A stretch of 64,000 nucleotides of DNA from Tubulanus polymorphus (Eukaryota; Nemertea; Palaeonemertea; Tubulaniformes; Tubulanidae). A program made the position numbers and the translations under genes. The notes under the pieces were generated by a model, which saw nothing but the letters and a program-made list of their open reading frames with translations, made no database searches and was not told where the DNA came from. Of the stretch, positions 11,192 through 22,205 are shown one piece after another. The stretch spans positions 3,469,631-3,533,630 of the forward strand of contig NC_134033.1 of assembly GCF_964204645.1 (NCBI RefSeq), given 5' to 3'. Position 1 is the first letter of the stretch; each line of letters begins with the position of its first letter.

Positions 11192-11555
11192 TCCTGCTAT
11201 CAAATATGCATACTCCATCTGCAGGGACTCGAACCTGATGGCATCGCTACACTCAGACACGGCACGAACCCCTGCCATAGACGACCATGTGCGCAGTTAC
11301 ATGCGCACTATCCGAACGAAAACTGGCGGCACCAATCAGATTGCTCGTTGTATAATCGTTGAGGCAAATTACAAGGAGGAACCATAAATGGGAAAACCCG
11401 GGCTAAAATAAAACGGGATTTCTGATTGGCTAAAAATCACATCATCTGAACTGCGCATGTATCTGCGCACACGGTCGATTGTGGCAGGGTTTCGTGCCGT
11501 GGCAATCTCGATGCCATCAGGTTCGAATCCCTGCCGGGGGAGGATGTCAAATATG
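11192..11555. mobile_element. Foldback element with a tRNA B box in each terminal arm
   Basis: The ends are inverted repeats. The left arm contains CAGGGACTCGAACCTGATGG. The right arm contains CCATCAGGTTCGAATCCCTG, which includes a consensus B box (GGTTCGAATCC). Further inward, TGCGCAGTTACATGCGCA and TGCGCATGTATCTGCGCA also pair. A related, one-sided copy is at about 60018-60245. Confidence 0.7.
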
Positions 11556-11574
11556 GTTAGTTTACGACCGGTTT

Positions 11575-11580
11575 TTTATT
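11575..11580 (-). promoter_or_regulatory. Polyadenylation signal AATAAA for the NLR gene
   Basis: AATAAA on the minus strand about 50 bp after the NLR stop codon. Confidence 0.5.
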
Positions 11581-11628
11581 TCCAGCTCTTGATGAATGAA
11601 GATTGACGTCAGCGCTGTTCTGTTCTGT

Positions 11629-14600
11629 CTATATATCTATTCTCACTCTTTTATTGATTTTCTTAATTTCTGACCTGATGCAATATTTCATCGCAGTCTG
11701 GTCGCTGCCTATGTAACGGATATACAAGTCGGATAGGTGCGGACGATTTTCGATTAATTCGACGAATATATCGATATCGCCTTGCGTAACCAGGCTCTTT
11801 CCGTAAGCGAGGAACTCTAACCTACGAAGCGATGAGACGCTTTTAAGTTGTCGGACGATGGCGTTACACTGTTCCGCTCTATCAAGATAGCTTATAATAC
11901 CGACTTCTCGCAGCTCATTTACCGCGTCTGATGATAGATACCGAACAAGCGCGTCGCCATCAGCTTCTGAAAGCAAATCTATCAATAATACAGTCAACCG
12001 CGGCATTTGACCTAGAACGCGGCCTATTTGCAAATTACTAGTTGCGTGACAAGTAAGATGCTTCAGTTTCGGCATCGAGCCGACGCTATCACTGATTTCT
12101 ATCGACTGATTCGTCGTTAATTTGACCAGATCGAGCTGTATCGTTTCGATCGCCGAAGATTTTAACGCTGCGTTAAAAAGGTCCAATTCTTTCCCGGTCA
12201 AATTTTCATCGAACATCACTTTGTCCAAAATGTGAATGCTTTTCAACTTGGGAATCATATTCGTCAGCTCTCCGAGTATACTGTCGTCACTATCGGGTGA
12301 TACGTCAAATAGAGATAGATGATTTAGGAACGGATGAGATTTCTGAATATCGCCTAAAAGTTTCGCACTTAGAGTCGCATTTTCGATAAATAGAATTTCC
12401 TGTCTATGTTGTGTTGAGGTAACACGACTGATCAGCTGATCTTCATCATCGGGTGTAATCACTCGACTCATTCTTATCCATTCGCGCTCGAGTTTCTTGT
12501 AGTATATAATATCGGGGGTACCAAAAATGTCGTGTCCATCTAGGCACACAAACCAGTTCATGCTATTGCTCTTCTGACACAAAGTCAAGTACGGATTATG
12601 CTTGTCTATTGGCGATGGGATATTCGTGTCTGTCTTGGCTATCATACCCTGAAGACAAGTGTTACTCGCCATGGCTGTTGCCAATGTAGAATATTCGTCG
12701 TCGAATATTCCGCCGGGTTTCAGTTCGAAAAGAGGATCCCTTAAATAAACTACCTCGGTCGGGCATTGTTTGTGTTCGAGTATTTTTGCCAGGGTGTTAA
12801 TTTCAAACCTCATTAATGAACGTACGATCAACATTTTTCCGATATTGTGAACTATTTCCGCGATTGCGTCGTCCGGCCAGTCGGCTTCATGCAGGTAGAT
12901 CGATAACTCATAAGATAATACGTAGCTTTCGGATCGGAGTTCGATGAAGCGTTCGTAATCGGGAATGACCGACATTAGGAAACTACTTCGACGGTTAAAC
13001 ATTTCCACGTGATTTAGTTCATCGATTGTGACTGCTTTCAAATTTCTATCTATCAAAGTCTTGAAAAGTTCACCGAGGCCGCGGTTATGCTTGTAACGAT
13101 GCAGCAGCCCTGCCATGAATCTCGGGTATAATTCACCATATTGTTCAAGTTCTTCCGGCAGTTTATCAAACGAGCATTTTTTCCAGGGTGTTTCACCACT
13201 TTCGTTGAATTGTACTACTGAGTGTACCGCCGCCATAAATTCTTGCACAGATTTGTGTATGAACCGTAGCTGGACGGAGCGGTCTGATTTCTGTCGCGGC
13301 GACATCTCTTTGCACGTCAAAGCCGTCATCTTCGATTCGTCGGGTTTGAGACGATTTTCGCTGAAGCTGTTTTGACGCGCGATGAGCGTCTCGTACGCAA
13401 CTAGACAAATTTCCTTAAACGTCTCGGAATATTCGATATCGCGAAAAAAACATTCCGACGACAAGTCGATGCCATCGCGTTTACTGATCAGAAAACATGT
13501 CAAATCGATGTAGATATCGGTGAGTTTTGATGGTATCGTAATTTCGTCCTTGTCCATGTAGAGAAAACAAAACATGTATAGTATCAACGGGTTGTAGTAG
13601 ATACTTTGAAATAAAGGTGACGCTTTACTTCTAAGTAGGTCGAATAGCTCATCCGCATCGCGCTGGGGGAATTTCCTCTTCATTATATCGATGACTTCTT
13701 CCGTTTTGAAGCCGGATATCGATGCAATGGTAAATCTTGGATTGGTGACGATCATGCTGCCCCCGGACTCGCGCGTTGTTATGACGATATGCACTTTTGG
13801 TAATTCATTGGTGACGCGTATGACACGTTTCTTCGCTTCATCGTGTTTCAACTCATCGAAGCCGTCTAGAAAGAACATCGCTTTTTCTGCATTTTCCCGT
13901 ACGAATCTCTTAAAACTATCAACCGTCAGATTCTTTTTAATTTCTTGATTTATAAGATTTTCGAAAATGTACTTATAAATACACGCGTTATCAGCGGGAA
14001 GATCATTTAACGGTATATAAAACAACATAGGAAACTCCTTTAGAAACTTCGTCGGTGAGCTCGTCCAGCTTAAAACCAGATTGATTATTTGTGTAGTTTT
14101 ACCCATACCGGGCTCACCTACGAGGCACACGCGTTTCATAGCGCGCTGATCATAAGCGAAAAGCTCCTTGAAATCATCGGGTAAAATCACTGACTGTTCC
14201 TCACTTTCTTCATAGCTCAGCGGATTTCGTTTTCGGGGTCGAATTTTCACGTGTTCTCTGGTGAAGAAGTCGTGGAAATTGATGAATTTATCGCTCCACC
14301 AAACCTCTCTGTAATATTCAACATCGATCATTTGTTTGTACGTTTCTTCCAGACACTCCCGAACTTGAGTAACATCTGTAAAATGAAATGAATTTACGAC
14401 TTCAGATAAATGCTGATTTCATATTTCATTTTTCAAATTCAAAGAAAACAATCATAGGCTACATTGCAGGTTAAATCTAAAAGATGTTCCTTTTAATGTT
14501 GAAAAGAATCGGGTGGGTTCATTTTGGACTTCAGAATATTGAGAGACAAGTAATCTCAATTGCGTCAGAGACCAGTCTCATGATTTAAGATGACATTCGG

Positions 14601-14864
14601 ACTCGATTCAGATCCGTGAAACTGAGCCCAAAATTTAAATGCATGAAATCTATAATTACCTAGATTCTGAGGAGGTCTGTCGATGCCTTGCTTATCTTGG
14701 TGGCAGCACTGATTTATTCTTGTATAATTTATTGTATTAGTCGCACCGATTTGAGCTATTTCAGCATTTTCTACATTTATTCCTGGATTACTCTCCGCCA
14801 TCTTGTCACCGATTTGAACTATTTCAGAATTTTCTGCATTTATTTCCGGATTACTCTGCGCCAT
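11629..14864 (-). CDS. NLR receptor: tandem RHIM-like motif + NACHT NTPase + C-terminal LRR-like repeats
   Basis: Predicted intracellular pattern-recognition/cell-death receptor of 983 residues. Two coding exons: 14864-14660 and 14375-11629, joined in phase 1 with good GT and AG sites. Exon 1 consists largely of a 21-residue tandem duplication whose units contain VQIG (16-19) and AQIG (37-40); the second continues ATNTI. This matches the RHIM core pattern (I/V)Q(I/V)GxxN, an amyloid-forming death motif known in RIPK1/RIPK3 and resembled by motifs on some fungal and bacterial NLRs. The NACHT domain has Walker A GEPGMGKTT (155-163) and Walker B AMFFLDGFDEL (234-244). The last 300 or so residues are degenerate leucine-rich repeats. 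A strong acceptor about 11 bases upstream of the ATG and a donor near 15163 imply at least one further 5' exon, seemingly non-coding. A deleted pseudogene lies at 21.7-22.2 kb. The NACHT call is secure; the RHIM call is inference. Confidence 0.85.
14739..14864 (-). repeat. 63-bp in-frame tandem duplication encoding the RHIM-like unit
   Basis: Codons 1-21 and 22-42 of the NLR align unit to unit (MAQSNPEIN / MAESNPGIN; SEIVQIG / AEIAQIG). The duplication keeps frame and retains the Q-I-G core in both copies. Confidence 0.85.
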
Positions 14865-14889
14865 AGTAGATGTACTGAAAAACAGAATT

Positions 14890-15135
14890 TAGAATTCATT
14901 TCATTACAAACTCTCTACCGGCCACTTCTATCAGGTTTACAGATTACAAACTCTCTACCGGCCGCTTCTATCAGGTTTACAGATTACAAACTCTCTACCG
15001 GCCCTTTCTATCGGGTTTACAGATTACAAACTCTCTACCGGCCCTTTCTATCGGGTTTACAGATTACAAACTCTCTACCGGTCGCTTCTATCAGGTTTAC
15101 AGATTACAAACTGTCTACCGGCCGTCTGGTCGAAA
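14890..15135. repeat. 40-bp tandem repeat, six copies, 5' of the NLR coding region
   Basis: Unit TACAAACTCTCTACCGGCC followed by CTTCTATCAGGTTTACAGAT. It sits in the NLR 5' intron, just upstream of the acceptor before the start codon. Confidence 0.95.
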
Positions 15136-15163
15136 CGAACGCTAAACAATTCTAAACAACATA

Positions 15164-15240
15164 CCTGATGATATGATAAATCTGTAAGATGAATATATAC
15201 TGCATCAAACGTGTACTTTAAGCACAGAAACTACTGCTAA
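15164..15240 (-). other. Putative untranslated 5' exon of the NLR gene
   Basis: On the minus strand the sequence ends ATCATCAG before a consensus donor GTATGTTG at 15163-15156. It would splice to the acceptor (CTGTTTTTCAG) just before the NLR ATG. The upstream limit is not defined. Confidence 0.4.
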
Positions 15241-15411
15241 ATAAGTGTACCACTCAATATGTGTACTGCTCAATGAGTCACCAACTATTAAATGCGCATA
15301 TCAGTGACAAATATTTTATCATCGATAGATAAGAGTAAAAAACCAGTATGATATAATGTCCGTGTGAACCCCGTACATTGTCTGATACGACGCGGTTGAT
15401 AAATGAAAATT

Positions 15412-15740
15412 ACCCGGCAGGCAGGTGTTTATTTTTTTATTTCTTTAAAAGAAACACATTTTTGGAAATAGTGACCAGGCATGCAACATTTTTATTTTTG
15501 ATGATATTTGGAAGCAACCCTTCTCTTTGTTTTCTTTAGACCTAAGATACCCAGCCAAATATGTGTCATAAAGACGTTTGCGGGCATTCACTGAACACCA
15601 GAACCGAGGAATCATTACTACATGTAGCACTCTCACTGAATGGAACATTGTCAGAAATATCTTTAAGTCTTCAACATGCCTTGAACATCTTGGCTGATTG
15701 ACACGAACGACCAGGGCAGACAGGGAAACTAACTACCGGA
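15412..15740. repeat. NLR 5' flank, duplicated at 22206-22520
   Basis: The two segments match over about 300 bp (shared stretches include AAAGAAACACATTTTTGG, AGTGACCAGGCATGCAACAT and CATTACTACATGTAGCAC). The copy lies beside the NLR pseudogene, so this flank was duplicated with the gene. Confidence 0.8.
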
Positions 15741-15842
15741 AACTACTACTAGCGACACCTGGTACACCACCACGGAATCATCTACCAGTTGGCGGTACCG
15801 GTAGCGCATTGTACTCTTCGGGATAATCAAATATATCACATC

Positions 15843-18800
15843 TCATACATAAGCTTCAGCGTCGCAGGACGCCGCCCAGTCCGGTATTTGCAGAAGATAA
15901 AACTTCAAACGATCGGGTATCGGTAAAAATTTCACTCGATCGCAATACGTGCTCGCCAGGATCACCTTACGACACAAATCCTGCAAATTCAAATCCGCGT
16001 CCAACTGCCAAACGCGTATGAACCCGTCCGTCGACGAAACCGCCAGGTACTCGTCGAATCGGCTGAACGAAACATGTATGGTAAATGGGTATTTCCCTGT
16101 CGCCAGCTGTCGAACGTAGCCGCCGTTATCCTGCGCGATACCGTCCAGGATATAAATCACTCGTAGATCATTCGCGTTTAAAATCTGAATTCGCAATCCG
16201 AGCGTGACGGCGATTACATCTCCGCTGCGACTGTATCGTAACGGACAGTTTCGGCCGTAAAATAAAAAGAAATCGTCTTCGTCGTCCGCTTCGTGTTCGT
16301 TTGTCGTCAACACCGTCGACCGAACGACCGCTTTCTCGTCGACATCGTAAACGTGGAGTTTACTGGCGTTGCCGCGCGTCGCGAACGCCAACACCGAATG
16401 CGCCGATTTCGGGTCGAAGTCGAACGCTCGCGGGTTCGAAATTCGACTGCCGAATTTTTCGAAATCATCGACGACGTTCAAAAACGGCTCGGGGCGTTTT
16501 TTATCACGACAGTCGACGAGAGATATGTCACCGTTCGACATGGCGATGGCGATGAACTGACTATCCGGCGACCACTTACACTCGCCGCCTACGTACTCGT
16601 CGCGACCGATGTCGCTGTATCGCACGCGACCGACGACTCGGAACGCGCGTGTCTCGATGACCGAGAGTTCGAATTCATCGCCGAAGCGAGCGATGAACGC
16701 GAGGTATGCGCCGTTCGGTGACACGGCGCCGCAGCAGTGCGCACTGATGTAGTAGCTGGTATCGAATTTAAGACGTTCTCGCTCATTGAACGCGCCCGTT
16801 TCAATATCCTGAACGTAGATCTTACAGCCGTCGACGAAGCAGACGTATTTGCCGTTGGGATGAGGGCGAATTCGGGGCTGCGGGAAGTATTCGGCACTAC
16901 TAGTTCCCGGATAAATGCGATACGCTGTAGAGAAAAAAATAGAACACATTTTCATCGCAATTTTCATAGGCGTTCCCAGGAATTTTCATAGGGGGCATCA
17001 ATCCAGTATCCAAGCACAATGTCGGGTGTTTGGTGGGTTTTAGAGACGTTTTTTCAGGCTCTAAATTTATCACTAAGAGGTAAAAGACAAGTTAAATTGG
17101 CAAGAAAAATCTTGTACATTGATAACAGAGTAATTTAAGAAGTAAATCTCGAAAGGGGGTAACCCCCACACCCCTCTGGGGACGCCTATGATTTTCTATC
17201 GGTTTATTGGTTTACGACGTGATAGGGTGATTTATGGAAGCAACCGTATTATTTATGATGTCTAAGGGTGATTTTTTGGCAGCAACCATAGTTTATCAGT
17301 GATGTCAATGGGTGATATTCCGGGAGTAACCGTGCTCCTAGAAGGGTTTATTCAGTAGTTTCCGGCTAGAGCGGTACCAGTCTATTCGGCAACCTGTAGT
17401 CATAATAAAAATAGTTCCGAAATCTACTGTATACGATAAGATGATGTCATAGGGGGAGTTATGGAAAAAGCCATTGGAAAGGTCTAGGCGATTACCACGG
17501 TAATTAATGATGTCATATGGGAACTCGCAGAGTCTGGGGAAGGGTAGATATCTTAATGATGTCATAGGGGGAGTTATGAAAGAAGCCATTAGAAAGGTCT
17601 ATAGGTCATTACCACGGTAATTAATGATGTCATATAGGAACTCGCAGAGGCAGCCATGGGGAAGGGTCAATATCGTGATGATGTCATAGGGGGAGTTATG
17701 GAAAAGGCCATTAGAAAAATCTAGGTCATTACCACGGTAATTAATGATGTCATAGGGGAACTCGCAGAGTCTGGGGAAGGGTCGATATCTTAATGATGTC
17801 ATAGGGGGAGTTATGGAAGAAGCCATTGGAAAGGTCTAGGTCATTACCACGGTATTTAATGATGTCATAGGGGAACTCGCAGAGTCTGGGGAAGGGTAGA
17901 TATCGTGATGATGTCATAGGGGGAGTTATGGAAAAAGCCATTAGAAAGGTCTAGGTCATTACCACGGTCATTACCACGGTAATTAATGATGTCATAGGGG
18001 AACTCGCAGAGTCTGGGGAAGGGTCGATATCGTAATGATGTCATAGGGGAGTTATGGAAGAAGCCATTGGAAAGGTCTAGGTGATTACGGTATTTAATGA
18101 TGTCATATGGGAGCTCACAGAGGCATCCATGGGAAGGGTAGATATCGTGATGATGTCATAGGGGGGGAGTTATGAGGTAGCCATATTACCTGTAGTCGAT
18201 GCGAGATGCCATTTAACGACGAATCCTTCAGGAGTCATCAGCCGCGGTGAGATTGATCGAATCGTGGAAATACCTCCGCAACCTACCAGTTCAACGTCTG
18301 AACACGGAATAAACTCGCAGTCGACGAGCCACAAAAAATTCTCCAGTGGTTCCTGAATCCCGTATTCCATGAACCAGTTTACTGGAATCAAATCATCAAT
18401 TTCAACATCGACCCATTCGTTGTGATTCAATATTGTAATTTCTATCGACGCATTTGCCAGCAGAATATCCAGAAGACAGCGGTATTGATATATAGAATGT
18501 ATGTTAGTAATACATGTAATTTACAGGCAGTACTGTTCCGTAAGACGAGTGCTCAGGACAAATGACCTGATCAATCAAAGTCCTGTGTGCTGGTCATATG
18601 GTCAGTACTGATAATAATGATAATATGTCTAGCCTTCTGGCTATTGTTTTAACACTCCTGATGACGTGGTCCTCATGGGTATAAAACCCGGAGACACACG
18701 TCGCTCTCTCTCTCTTTTCTCTGACTCGTGGTCACTTACACTCAGCTCTCACTTTGAGTACTACAATAAAATTACATTTTCCAACTATTAACCGTAGTTC

Positions 18801-19074
18801 TTACTTCTGAGCTAGGACCTCTATATCAGTATTCTTATTAAAAGATTTTATATATGAATGCGATAAGTCAGAGTCAGTAGTTACCTGGTCTCCGACCGGT
18901 TGTGCGAGGCATCGCGCTGAATGTGCTACAAATAGTTCGCGGTTCGCTGCGCAATTCGACCGGAAATGGCCGGTACTTTTTGTGCGGGATGAAAATATCC
19001 GTTTTGGATTTCTCGAACGGGAGTGCCGGAAATGTAGTGGAAGTATTGTGAAATTTCGATTTTAACACGCCCAT
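15843..19074 (-). CDS. WD40-repeat protein with C-terminal SOCS box (WSB-like)
   Basis: Predicted substrate adaptor of a Cullin-Elongin B/C ubiquitin ligase: WD40 blades bind a target and the SOCS box recruits Elongin/Cullin. Three exons join in phase 1 each time: 19074-18885, 18441-18190 and 16924-15843, giving 507 residues. Exon c holds the WD40 blades (SPNGAYLAFI, CKWSPDSQFIAIA with ISLVDCRDK, FSRFDEYLAVSSTDGFIRVW). The C-terminus has the SOCS pattern: LCRKVI, a gap, then LPIPDRLKFYLL. I chose ATG 19074 because an in-frame stop lies just before it and both genomic copies keep MGVxxSK here, a plausible N-myristoylation site. Exon a itself starts at an acceptor (19226), so a leader exon exists. 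Exon b was supported by a TACTAAC branch site upstream and phase agreement. Introns hold a putative solo LTR and a 116-bp tandem repeat. A broken inverted copy is at 53.2-56.1 kb. Which vertebrate WSB is closest is unknown. Confidence 0.85.
17430..18175. repeat. Tandem repeat, unit about 116-120 bp, six copies, in the WD40/SOCS gene intron
   Basis: Each unit contains TGATGTCATAGGGGGAGTTA, AAGCCATTGGAAAGGTCTAG, GTCATTACCACGGTAATTAA and GAACTCGCAGAGTCTGGGG. The TGATGTCATAGGGGGA core also recurs in introns of other genes in the window. Confidence 0.95.
18528..18830 (+). mobile_element. Putative solo LTR in the WD40/SOCS gene intron
   Basis: A roughly 300-bp block with promoter-like and terminator-like elements in LTR order: TATA-like GTATAAAACCC near 18679, a CT-rich stretch, AATAAA at 18765-18770, and an end at ...TATATCA. 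No retroviral or retrotransposon coding sequence is attached. The flanking duplication is not clear (GTACT versus GTATT). Confidence 0.4.
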
Positions 19075-19459
19075 TATTGATTTGAAAATGTTAAGACATT
19101 ATATGCCGAATTCGTTCTTGAAAAAACCCGGGACAGCAAATCGACGTCGCTCTTCTCTCGGCGATTTTCGCGCAGCATTTTTCCATTTCGCGGATCACCG
19201 AGAATTCCTCTTCTTTTAACTGTGATCTAAAACACAAACAAGAACAATTTTTTTGGAAAGTAATTCATTATTTCGACAAAAATATCTCCAGAAATAACTC
19301 CAGAAATACCTTTGTATCTACGTACATGTATTACTTATGATATGATTGACTAAGAAATCAAGCAAAATACTCATTCAGGGTTTCTACGCCAACACAGTCA
19401 ACCCCCGATATACCGCATCCCCGCCTACCGTCACGGTTTCTTAATGAACATCTCTATAC

Positions 19460-19645
19460 AAATACAGTGGAAACTCGTTACAGCGAACTTCATTAGACCA
19501 GAAATACGTTCGTTGTAACCGATAGTTCGTTATATCCAGTATGAAATTAATCGGATTTTCATTCTTGGGACGAAATTCTATATTTGTTATTATATCCGAT
19601 GAATCGTCGTGTCCGAGTCCGTTATAACGAGATGCCACTGTACAT
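19460..19645. mobile_element. Tc1/mariner- or pogo-type MITE (about 185 bp)
   Basis: Terminal inverted repeats of the type CAGTGGAAACTCGTTACAG and CAGTGGCATCTCGTTATAAC (opposite strand) are flanked by TA dinucleotides. No coding capacity. Confidence 0.65.
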
Positions 19646-20002
19646 AGTAAAACACCCCCGATATACCGCCCTCCCATTTACCGCAAAGCCCGGCTACCGC
19701 CAGGTTTTCTCAATGTACACTTCGACACATATACATAGTTAAACATCCCCGATATACCGTTTTATCCATTCATTTATTCATTTCAGAAAAACTAGCATTA
19801 ATGTGTACAATATGACAATCAATACGAAATGTTGTAATATAAAACTAGAATGTGGTTTCAGAAAAAAAGGCTTGTATGAACTGAAACCCAGATAAAGTAT
19901 GTAAAATATAAATGTTTGTACAAACTGTGGTTGGTTTAGAGAACTATTGTTTAAAAATTCAACCCTGCGAAAAATGCAGAGATTTTAGAACACACCAGGG
20001 CC

Positions 20003-20106
20003 CGGTTTTATAGACTGGTATTACCTTTAACCCGGGGGTTAAATCAATTGAAAATGAATTAAATTAGCCCCCGGGTTAAAGTTAATACTAGTCTATAAAA
20101 CCGGCC
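20003..20106. repeat. Foldback hairpin element, about 105 bp (copy at 60786-60897)
   Basis: Arms GGTTTTATAGACTGGTATTA and TAATACTAGTCTATAAAACC pair, with an inner CCCGGGGGTTAA / TTAGCCCCCGGG. The copy near 60.8 kb has the same arms and an equally AT-rich loop (TTGAAAATGAATTAA). Confidence 0.85.
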
Positions 20107-21664
20107 TAAGTACAATACATAAATAAATCTGTTTAAACATGATCAACGAAATGAGATAATCGATTGAAGTGGAGGGCGGGTCCATCTTTGATTTGAAAAT
20201 TTCAAACTTTACTGTTTGATGACAATGAATCGACGCATTTAAAACTCAAACAGATCAGCGAAGGTTTAGATATCTGTTCGATGTTTTGAAGCCATTGGCA
20301 AAATACCGACTTCAAATCATCTAATCTAAACAAGTTAGGATTTCTAGATTGAAAATAACCGGACACAAGAGTTAGATTCAGAGCCTGTAGGTAGGGTGAC
20401 AAGAAGTTAATAAATCCATCTATCGTTCGGCAAAGACGCGCTGGTTCAGATTTTGGGGATGCCAATTATTGGTGTGTGACACTGAGACGCACATATTTAT
20501 GATAGACTTACTTTGGAGCCTCGTTCCCTTTTAGATGTCATCATTCATTTCAAAATGTTCACTCTGCATTGATAACACATGTAGCACAGGGCTGCCAACC
20601 GTAACAAATTGAGATTTTTCAGTAAATAAACATTGAAATATAAGTATGCAAGAAAAATTAATCAGTAATCAACAGTAAGACCATCCGACAGGAACATCTT
20701 TCATATTCCTGTACGTATGAAACTTCAAAAAAAGCAGTATATCTCGTTAAAAAATAGTAACAAATACTGAAAATCAGGAACAATTTGGCAGCTCTGGTCG
20801 CAATAAAGTAAGTTGATTCAGAATTTGACTTTTATTGAAAAACACTCGGCGCAATCGCATTTCTCAACAATTTCACAAATTGGCAATGGAAAATACGGGC
20901 GAATTCAGATGAAATGATATGCAATAATGAAATGAGTAGATTTTTCGCATTGAAAAACACAAAACATTGGTTTTTAACCCGATTTTCGACGTTTGTAGCG
21001 GAATAGTTTAGGAATACGAATCATGCGTGTCGTACGGTGCTGCCACCGAGAAGAGCCGTTCTAAACAATCTGCAGAGCTGCCCTGTTAGGCGATGCGCTT
21101 CTCCGGCAGAAAGCTGCCCTGAGAGGCGAAAGGTATAAATGTCAAACTTGCTACGATTTGGACGAAACAGCGCGACGAACTACTGGAGATATGAGACGCC
21201 AGGGGAGCCTTGTCGAGTAATTAAATAACTATTCCTGTCAACTCAACAACAAATGGTGAAATATTCATTCAGGCTAAACAAAGATTATACGGTACTTCGT
21301 TTCTCCGCAGCGGTTGGGTAATTTTTGTAAAATTTAATCCGGTAATTTGTAATCAGTTACTTTCTATAGCTGCCGGGTCTGTTATGGTAGATCAAGATTC
21401 TAAAAGATGGACAGGGTAGATAGACGGCCGGCCGGGTCAAGTTTTAAGCTTAGCAGAGCCGTGAAACAATTGCAAAATTTCAGGTATCATTTTTTGGCTT
21501 ATTAACAGCCCTAACTCCAAATAGGCAAATTTTATATGATTCACTATTTAATTCCCCCTGGTGGCATGGTGGCAAGGAACATATTCAATCCCTGTACTTC
21601 ATGAGCGGGACGTATGATACTAAGATGGCCGCCAATTGCGCCTGAACCCTACCCGTCTTAGTGT
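20107..21664. other. Spacer with no supported gene
   Basis: A reading frame at 20202-20465 (-) lies between two stops and has no internal Met. It could be a terminal exon of an unseen gene, but nothing identifies it. The rest is AT-rich and partly repeated elsewhere in the window. Confidence 0.4.
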
Positions 21665-21689
21665 TCAGTGATTCAGTGATTCAGCGAAG

Positions 21690-22195
21690 TTCGAACACCC
21701 CAATATTTCATCGCGGTCTGGTTGCTTCCTATGTAACGGATATACAGGTCGGATAGGTGCGGAATATTTTCGATTAGTTCGATGATTAATTCGACGAATA
21801 TATCGATATCGCCTTGCGTAACCATAGGCTCTTTCCGTAAGCGAGGAACAACCTACAAAGCGATGAGACGCTTTTAAGTTGTCGGAAGATGGCATTGTGT
21901 TGTTTCGCTCTATCAAGATAGCTTATAATACCGACTTCTTGCAGCTCATTTACCGCATCTGATGATAGACCGAACAAACGCGTCGCCATCAGCTTCTGAA
22001 AGCACATTTATCAATAATACAGTCAACCGCGGCATTTTGACAAAGATTATTCCTGCTTTTCAACTCAGGAATCATCTTCGTCAGCTCTCCGAGTATACTG
22101 TCGTCACTATCGGGTGATACATCAAATAGAGATAGATGGTTTAGGAACGGATGAGATTTCTGAATATCGCCTAAAATTTTCTCATTTTCAAAATC
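21690..22195 (-). pseudogene. NLR pseudogene: LRR end joined directly to 5' flank
   Basis: Matches two separate parts of the NLR LRR region: KILGDIQKSHPFLNHLSLFD at the upstream side and NELQEVGIISYLDRA...YGKSL with YIRYIG at the downstream side. The frame changes several times and the intervening LRR sequence is missing. The NACHT domain and exon 1 are absent. Immediately upstream (22206-22520) is the duplicated 5' flank of the intact NLR, so one internal deletion removed almost the whole gene body. It cannot make a receptor. Confidence 0.85.
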
Positions 22196-22205
22196 CATGA
22201 AAATG

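Noticed and set aside
14688-15155. Plus-strand frame repeating ITNSLP...RFTDYKLSTG
   Set aside because: Product of the 40-bp tandem repeat and antisense of NLR exon 1.
20202-20465. 88-codon minus-strand frame with fairly coding-like composition
   Set aside because: No Met, an in-frame stop immediately before it, and no identified partner exon. Kept only as a remark.
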